Shown here: positions 57,335-64,000 of the stretch, piece after piece | Numbering within the stretch: position 1 is the first letter of the stretch | How the letters are laid out: each line of letters starts with the position of its first letter | Translations under genes and position numbers: made by a program | DNA from: Periplaneta americana | Taxonomy: Eukaryota; Arthropoda; Insecta; Blattodea; Blattidae | NCBI RefSeq assembly: GCF_040183065.1 | Contig: NC_091131.1 | Coordinates: forward strand, 8,380,001 to 8,444,000 | Length of the DNA: 64,000 nt | Direction: 5' to 3' | Notes under the pieces: generated by a model | What the model saw: the letters and a program-made list of their open reading frames with translations, nothing else | The model's database searches: none | Told to the model about the DNA's origin: nothing

Positions 57335-57970
57335 GGGCGCAACTATGCCATGTCCATTCTGCTACCCGATTTCTTCGGGGCGCAACTAAATGCCATGTCC
57401 ATTCTGCTACCTGATTTCTTCTGGGCGAAACTATGCCATGTCCATTCTGCTACCCGATTTCTTCGGGGCGCAACTATGCCATGTCCATTCTGCTACCTGA
57501 TTTCTTCTGGGCGCAACTATGCCATGTCCATTCTGCTACCTGATTTCTTCTGGGCGCAACTATGCCATGTCCTTTCTGCTACCTGATTTCTTCTGGGCGC
57601 AACTATTTATTTTATTTTAGTATGTTATTTTACAACGCTTTATCAACAGCTTAGGTTATTTAGCGTCTGAATGAGGTGAAGGTGATAATGCCGGTGAAAT
57701 GAGTCCGGAGTCCAGCACCGAAAGTTACCCAGCATTTGCTCATATTGGGTTGAGGGAAAACCCCGGAAAAAACCTCAACCAGGTAACTTGCCCCGACCGG
57801 GAATCGAACCCGGGCCACCTGGTTTCGCGGCCAGACGCGCTAGCCGTTACTCCACAGGTGTGTACAGGGCGCAACTATGCCATGTACATTCTGCTACCTG
57901 ATTTCTTCGGGGCGCAACTATGCCATGTCTAGGCCTTCCAATTGACCGCGGGGCGCAACTATGCCATACC
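57335..57970. repeat. minisatellite of about 43-bp units, split by a SINE
   Basis: Units GGGGCGCAACTATGCCATGT / CCATTCTGCTACCYGATTTC repeat about six times at 57335-57603 and continue at 57867-57970 after the SINE. Confidence 0.9.
57604..57866 (-). mobile_element. tRNA-derived SINE inside the minisatellite
   Basis: Same family and orientation as 6843-7108. The minus-strand head has B-box-like GGTTCGATTCC and the tail is T/A-rich at 57604. Confidence 0.87.
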
Positions 57971-58738
57971 GTTAAATTGTCATAGGGTCAAAATAAGGAC
58001 AGATTTATAAAACTGAAACATTATTTTATATTTTAGAGTTAAAACAAAATTTCCACTTTTTAATGGTCCTTTCGTTATTTTAACCGATCCATAGCCTTAA
58101 TAAAGATTCGAAACTCCCTTTCCAAAACGTTGTTTCAGTGCGTTCAGTCTGAAGAACGACACGCCACACAAATTACGGTGCAGCAGACCGACTTTTGTAA
58201 TGTTTCTTTATTTTTGTCACGCTGGAGAAAGACCGACTACTTTCGTTTCATTAAGGCCAGCCACTCTTGTTTTTGTGCGAGGCGGGTACGATGGAAGCAG
58301 ATCGAGTTAGTCACTGCCTCGCAAAGGCCAAGTTGAAGGAAACAGAAGTTCAAGTCTGCAGCAAATGATCGCCTATCACGCCTCGTCGAGGTGAATGGAC
58401 ATCAACTAGAGATCGAACAACTATCGAGAGTTTGCGTGTGATTCAGGGAGAGAGGGGGTAGTAACGAATCTTGTTTAACGACGCGTACAATAGGGATATC
58501 CTGAACTAGCACCAACAGATAGCGCACGTGTACTTTGAGGGATGCGCTTTGCGTGTGCATTTGTTTTTCGGTATATAAACATTGAGGATATACGTAGTAT
58601 ATTAGTATATTAAATACTTTTAAAAACAAATAAAAATGACAAATTTTTGTTATGTTCCTATATGTAAAAACCAGGGAAAGCTTTTTGTCTTCAATCAGGT
58701 CCCGAAATATTCTGAATATATGCTTTAAACCTAAAAAA
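57971..58738. other. unassigned
   Basis: No supported gene. A 68-codon frame at 58130 lacks motifs. Confidence 0.35.
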
Positions 58739-58786
58739 ATATAAGTAATTAATGATGAAAGAGTGATGGAACGGAGAAAAATTCTC

Positions 58787-58857
58787 TCCGGCGCCGGGAT
58801 TTGAACCCGGGTTTTCAGCTCTACGTGCTGATGCTTTATCCACTAAGCCACGCCGGA
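58787..58857 (-). tRNA. tRNA-like module, left arm
   Basis: 71 nt cloverleaf with a fully paired acceptor TCCGGCG/CGCCGGA, exact A box TGGCTTAGTGG, exact B box GGTTCAAATCC and five T residues downstream on the minus strand (58777-58781). Apparently identical to the right-arm module. Confidence 0.6.
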
Positions 58858-59087
58858 TACATCAAAATATATATGATATGCGTAATAAATCACTTTGTGA
58901 TTTAAGACGGCGCCTATACCGTCGGATCCCGGCCAACCAGTCACTCATTCGAGTGCACCTCAACACATGTATGGACTTCGGTCCTGCGTTCATAGACATC
59001 TATGACGTAGTGCAGAGGGCGGCCACTAGAGGGAACCCAAGAGATGGAGCTTAATCTGAGACGATTCTAACCGGCGTCAGGGTTGTA

Positions 59088-59158
59088 TCCGGCGTGGCTT
59101 AGTGGATAAAGCATCAGCACGTAGAGCTGAAAACCCGGGTTCAAATCCCGGCGCCGGA
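59088..59158 (+). tRNA. tRNA-like module, right arm
   Basis: Mirror image of 58787-58857. Anticodon loop ACGTAGA, with C where U33 is expected. TTTTT at 59164-59168 could terminate pol III. Called tRNA-derived, not a cellular tRNA. Confidence 0.6.
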
Positions 59159-59265
59159 GAGAATTTTTCTCCGTTCCATCACTCTTTCATCATATGATGA
59201 CGCAGAATATCTGCATGGAAATATCATATGTACTTCGGTACATCAAAATATATATAAGTAATTAA

Positions 59266-60050
59266 ATTGTGCATCGAAAGTGCTAGCTATTAAATAAAAG
59301 TAACTAGGCCCTACTTCAAGTAAGGAATTTTTGACTAACTACAGTTTCATTTTGGAAGAGGAAAAAGAAAAATTAATAAAAACATATGCAATCTCGACAG
59401 CGAGCTATGTTAGCTTGGATTATATGCAGTAGTTGTAGGAGTCTCCGAAGTTTACGCCTGTAGTAAACTCTCAATAAACTGGGATGCTTATTATCCAGGA
59501 CGATCCGTAGTGAAATCCATTTCGCGAATAATGTTTTTAATGTACTGTACTCCCTAATTATTAAAACCATGTTTTAACTTCAAATTTTCAAAATCATCCT
59601 ACATAGTGTTCAAAACTGCATGTCCTTAACCTACAAAACGCACGACTAATCGTGATACTACTGCGATCATATTATATCATCCTATTAAAAATTGCATTTG
59701 ATCTTTCTGCAACTACAGAAAAAATACAAGGAATTGAATATCGATAGTCCCTTCCCAACAAAAAACCACATTAGTGGCTGCATATCCTGTTTTTAGCGTA
59801 AGGTTCTCAAATACTAATGATTAAACAGGGCAATGTTCACCTTCGACATAGTTCCAATTTTTTTATTCGTGCACCTCGTTCTCAAAGTTCTCGTTTAGGT
59901 TCATGAACATTCAATTTACTCGTATCTATATTCTGCATACTGCAGATTTTCCCACCCATCTCGGGGAATCGCTCAATATTATACAGGTTTACGTACGTTA
60001 TTATTTATTGTAAATTAAATTAAATTGTGAGGTAAGAAAATATTGAATTA
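59266..60050. other. unassigned
   Basis: No supported feature. Confidence 0.4.
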
Positions 60051-60064
60051 TATTAAATTATACT

Positions 60065-60782
60065 TACTTACTTACAAATGGCTTTTAAGGAACCCGAAGG
60101 TTCATTGCCGCCCTCACATAAGCCCGCCATCGGTCCCTATTCTGTGCAAGATTAATCCAGTCTCTATCATCACACCCCACCTCCCTCAAATCCATTTTAA
60201 TATTATCCTCCCATCTACGTCTCGGCCTCCCTAAAGGTCTTTTTCCCTCCGGTCTCCCAACTAACACTCTATATGAATTTCTGGATTCGCCCATACGTGC
60301 TACATGCCCTGCCCATCTCAAACGTCTGGATTTTAAGTTCCTAATTATGTTAGGTGAAGAATACAATACAATGCGTGCAGTTCTGTGTTGTGTAACTTTC
60401 TCCATTCTCCTGTAACTTCATCCCGCTTAGACCCAAATATTTTCCTAAGCACCTTATTCTCAAACACCCTTAACCTATGTTCCTCTCTCAAAGTGAGAGT
60501 CCAAGTTTCACAACCATAAAGAACAACCGGTAATATAACTGTTTTATAAATTCTAACTTTCAGATTTTTTGACACCATACTAGATGATAAAAGCTTCTCA
60601 ACCGAATAATAACACGCATTTCCCATATTTATTCTGCGTTTAATTTCCTCCCGAGTGTCATTTATATTTGTTACTGTTGCTCCAAGAAATTTGAATTTTT
60701 CCACCTCTTCGAAGGATAAATCTCCTATTTTTATATTTCCATTTCGTACAATATTCTGGTCACGAGACATAATCATATACTT
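60065..60782 (-). pseudogene. RTE-like LINE 3' copy with 14-bp target duplication
   Basis: The minus-strand (TTAC)n tail is at about 60065 and the 5' end at the YMIMSRDQN codons (60782). TATTAAATTATACT flanks it at 60051-60064 and 60783-60796. A small duplication (TACAATACAATG, about 60361) shifts the frame between the KFKFLGATVTN and [17 protein letters not shown] parts. Confidence 0.9.
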
Positions 60783-60796
60783 TATTAAATTATACT

Positions 60797-61502
60797 AGGT
60801 TATACAAAATAATTGTAAATATAATTTTGACACGCACAGAAAACCAACAAGCGGGAAAACGTAATCAACTGTATCACATGACATAACATAGCCCTACAAC
60901 AAGTTGCGCCGCATGGAACGCTCCTGCCATCTAGCGGTAAAACTTCGCGTAAGATATCCCTATTGTATTGGTAATTCTGCGTCAAAATTCAACAAGGCCA
61001 AAATGACCGAGAAATTCTGCCACCCAGCTCTTCGTCCGTGCCATTTCCATTCGCTTTCATCCTTCGTGGCGTTTGTTTAATGCTGAATCAGCGAGTGACG
61101 TTGACGAATAAAATGTGAAGGAGAGTAGGCTACTCGATACGATGAGGCAGCACAGCAAATCGAGGCCGTGGAAGCGTTACGTAACCCTCCCAATCATTAC
61201 CCCACAGCTTCGCGGCGCGCTGTGCCCACTTTCACCGCTCCACCATTAATATTTATCTCGTCTCTCTTCGCCCTCCATCTTCTTCCTTACATAATCACTT
61301 TCACTTTCATTTTCTACGATTTGTTCTATTTTTCTTTCCCCTCATTTGTATTTCCCTCTTTCACAGTTAACTTGTCTCGTGCGACTCTTCTCAAACATCC
61401 GCTGTGTCAAATCGATTCGACATTTTATTTTGCACTAATTAAGCAATATTGCTCGTCTTGCCTGCATATAGAACAATAGGCTATAGTTAAATACACCTAC
61501 TA
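60797..61502. other. unassigned
   Basis: A 103-codon frame (61168-61479) has no recognised domain. Nothing supported. Confidence 0.35.
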
Positions 61503-62356
61503 CCAATTGAACGGGTTACATCAGCTGCATGTCTATGCGGATGACGTGAATATGTTAGGAGAAAATCCACGAACGATTAGGGAAAACGCGGAAATTTTAC
61601 TTGAAGGAAGTAAAGAGATAGGTTTGGAAGTGAATCCCGAAAAGACAAAGTATATGATTATGTCGATTATGTCTCGTGACGAGAACATTGTACGAAATGG
61701 AAATATAAAAATTGGAAATTTATCCTTTGAAGAGGTGGAGAAGTTCAAACATCTTGGAGCAAGAGTAACAAATATAAATGACACTCGGGAGGAAATTGAA
61801 CTCAGAATAAATATGGGAAATGCGTGTTATTATTCGGTTGAGAAGCTTTTATCATCCAGTCTGCTGCCCAAAAATCTGAAAGTTAGAATTTATAAAACAG
61901 TTATATTACCTGTTCTTCTGTATGGTTGTGAAACTTGTACTCTCACTCTGAGAGAGGAACATAGGTTAAGGGTGTTTGAGAATAAGGTGCTTAGGAAAAT
62001 ATTTGGGGCTAAGCGGGATGAAGCTACAGGAGAATGGAGAAAGTTACACAACACAGAACTGCACGCATTGTATTCTTCACCTAACATAATTAGGAACTTA
62101 AAATCCAGACGTTTGAGATGGGCAGGGCATTAGCACGTATGGGCGAATCCAGAAATGCATATAGAGTGTTAGTTGGGAGACCGGAGGGAAAAAGACCTTT
62201 AGGGAGGTCGAGACGTAGATGGGAGGATAACATTAAAATGGATTTGAGGGAGGTGGGGTGTGATGATAGAGACTGGATTAATCTTGCACAGGATAGGGAC
62301 CGATGGCGGACTTATGCGAGGGCGGCAATGAACCTTCGGGTTCCTTAAAAGCCATA

Positions 62357-62388
<32 letters not shown>
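61503..62388 (+). pseudogene. RTE-like LINE copy, 5'-truncated at the YADD box
   Basis: Begins [19 protein letters not shown] and runs to NLRVP at 62348 with a (GTAA)n tail to 62388. A one-base loss near 62131 (WAGH/ARMGE) shifts the frame, and three codons are duplicated (IMS-IMS) at about 61665. No clear target duplication. Confidence 0.87.
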
Positions 62389-62437
62389 TTGCGATGCCTT
62401 TGGTAGAATCCCAAAGTTTTGTTAATCTCGCATTTAA

Positions 62438-63361
62438 GGGTCGTATTCATAAACAAGACTTTGGCTGAAGACTTCCCAAAGTCGACTTTCATAGTAAAGT
62501 TTAACTTTGTTAAAAGTCCTATTCAGAGACAATACTTCTTGATAATTTGACTTTTACTTCGGTAAGTCGAGATTTGACGATCTTTTTTGAGTGTTGGCAA
62601 TCACAATCATGGCCTTCTAAACGAATTAAATTAATGAATAGCTGAAGTAGAGTAGGCATTGCCACAATAAAAGCCACCTTTTGAGTCTCAAATCAGTGAA
62701 ACAATTGAACATCGGCAGACGTTAAGCGATTGTTGCAGCATTATATAATATTATTTCAATGTAAAATAATAAAATTGTGAAGACGTGAAATATAAGAAGA
62801 TGCCACCAATGACAGATTATGAAAGAGACATGCTACTAGAACTGGTGAAGACGTATAAAGAATACAATTAAATATACAAAATCAATAGGAAACCATTAAT
62901 CCTTATACCCATAGAGCAATATCGAAGTGGAATAAAAGTATTATTAACGGAACAGGTAATCCTTTTTTATTACTCTATTATTCATCAGTGCATGTTGAAT
63001 CGTGGATATTATTTAATACGGTCCATTTTTCAAATCTGTATCTTGATTTGAATTCATTATCCCTATAAAATTCAACAGAGTTTTGCACATGTCTAATAAT
63101 ACGCCGAGAAACACGAGGAGATCAATAATTTCCTGGAGGTTATCAATCTTCTCGGCAAATATAACAATTTCCCAAATATCAGCCATTTTTCTTATGTCCA
63201 CGAACGAAAGTCAAAGTCAAAGTCTAGATTTTTGGCGACTTTGAAGTAAAATCACGATCGAAGTTTACTTTCGTCGAAGTGTCGACTGTGAATAGGAAAA
63301 TGGCGACTTTGTACTTTCCAAAGTCAACTTTGGTCCAAAGTATCGTCTATGAATACGACCC
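62438..63361. mobile_element. PIF/Harbinger-type non-autonomous transposon
   Basis: GGGTCGTATTCATAAAC and GTCTATGAATACGACCC are inverted and flanked by TAA at 62435-62437 and 63362-63364, the trinucleotide target typical of PIF/Harbinger. Subterminal AAGTCGACTTT-like motifs repeat in both arms. Contains a Myb/SANT-like remnant. Confidence 0.78.
62800..62935 (+). pseudogene. Myb/SANT-like DNA-binding domain remnant
   Basis: MPPMTDYERDMLLELVKTYK then a stop resembles the first helix of the accessory Myb-like protein of Harbinger elements (TDxER-LLxELVxKY). Downstream codons are frameshifted. Confidence 0.5.
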
Positions 63362-63364
63362 TAA

Positions 63365-64000
63365 AGGTCCAAAAAAGAGTGCAGTTCGAAATGGGTCTTC
63401 AGTAGAAGGAAGAGTATTCATATAATTTAATGCTTGGTTTGACTTTTCGAGCGCTGGACTCGGCATGCTTTGTTCCATTTTACGCCCTATACAGGGTTTC
63501 TCAAAAATAAACCGACAAAATTTTCTGGAATATTCTTCATACATAAAAGCAAAAGATTCGAATCTTCTATCTAAAATAGTTTTTAAATATCAAATAAACA
63601 TGATTTGTGATTAGGCAGTGTGTTGATCTACATCACACGTATACTACCTGGCAATAAACTGCGGCGAAATCAGAGAACAGCTCTTCATACACTGCCTAAT
63701 ACTCCTGAGCTAGGTTGAGTTTGCATAATTTTACCTATTAAAAAGTGGAAATCATTTGAGTGAAGAAAAACAAAACTTCGGGAATGTCTTTCCTATAAAT
63801 AACACATGCCCTTTCCCTTCTTTCTAACTTTGATTACTGGGACTGCGCTTTATCAAATTCACAGAACGATAACTTGAAAAAAATGTAAAATAAGATTGTG
63901 GAAATTTAATTGGCGTTTTTATTTACTCTGTGGCTACTACCACAACACAATTAACTTGTCGGTCAATTTCTGTATATCCGATGACTATCCAAGTCCAACA
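63365..64000. other. unassigned right edge
   Basis: TA followed by CAGGGTTTCTCAAAAATAAA at 63492 could be the left TIR of a mariner-like element running out of the window, but no partner or coding is visible. Confidence 0.3.

Larger units (their letters stand above)
58753..59251 (+). mobile_element. retroposon with two inverted tRNA-like modules, reference copy
   Basis: Order: arm TGATGAAAGAGTGATGGAAC, minus-strand tRNA-like module (58787-58857), a roughly 230-bp centre, plus-strand module (59088-59158), the complementary arm, then a 3' segment GTACTTCGGTACATC ending in AT repeats. A perfect 14-bp direct repeat ATATAAGTAATTAA flanks it (58739-58752, 59252-59265). The repeat length and AT tail suggest target-primed reverse transcription rather than cut-and-paste. 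Confidence 0.82.

Noticed and set aside
58483..60970. Shared ACAATAGGGATATC near 58488 and, inverted, near 60953 as ends of one element
   Set aside because: The match is about 14 bp and does not extend. Probably chance or an old shared repeat.
63490..64000. Mariner-like element at the right edge
   Set aside because: Only a TA plus CAGGGTTTCTCAAAAA start is seen. No second terminus or coding in the window.

Overview
This is a gene-poor, transposon-saturated stretch of a eukaryotic nuclear genome, almost certainly an insect. The evidence is TA-flanked Tc1/mariner elements, hAT, Helitron and PIF/Harbinger-type elements, R2-like and RTE-like LINEs, several tRNA-derived SINEs and long AT-rich tetranucleotide arrays. 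There is no operon organisation, CRISPR array or bacterial-style coding density. The abundant RTE-like reverse transcriptase copies ending in NLRVP with a (GTAA)n tail resemble those common in cockroach predicted proteins. Blattodea, perhaps Periplaneta, is therefore my best guess, but this is recollection and not a database result.

Layout. 0-3 kb: a hAT relic abuts an R2-like LINE relic, which is split by a complete 1,322-bp mariner element. 3-9.6 kb: a mariner relic, a 5'-truncated LINE with (AAT)n-rich flanks, a second hAT relic, a SINE, a foldback element and an (AAAT)n array. 10-14.3 kb: a TA-flanked element carrying a SINE, convergent RTE fragments and a CR1/jockey-like LINE end running into a tetranucleotide array. 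14.8-20.8 kb: a nest of an internally deleted mariner and a palindromic MITE, RTE inserted into RTE, several SINEs and a tRNA-bearing foldback retroposon. 21-29 kb: CR1/jockey-like LINE copies, a second copy of the 10-kb TA element with a LINE inside it, a hAT relic and more tRNA-like modules. 29-36.6 kb: long arrays, a MITE, a Helitron and LINE relics. 37.0-38.5 kb: the only convincing host gene, a single-coding-exon leucine-rich-repeat protein preceded by a 3' splice site. 39-43 kb: foldback elements, Helitrons and a tandem array of RTE tails joined by (AAT)n. 43.5-47.4 kb: a 3.9-kb A-B-inverted A-B block. 47.7-52.3 kb: a TIR element, a Helitron inside a LINE end and a 1.3-kb (AAAT/ACAT) array. 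53.2-55.5 kb: the best-preserved RTE reverse transcriptase. 55.7-64 kb: a Tc1 element, a minisatellite with a SINE insert, the best copy of the paired tRNA-like retroposon, two more RTE copies and a Harbinger-like element.

The elements do not work together as a pathway. The biology here is layered insertion. Many junctions keep target-site duplications, so the order of events can be read. The two items most likely to be undescribed are the retroposon with two inverted tRNA-like modules (58753-59251, relatives near 20.0, 27.9, 28.3 and 42.1 kb) and the 43458-47351 block. All coordinates and similarities come from reading the sequence by eye.
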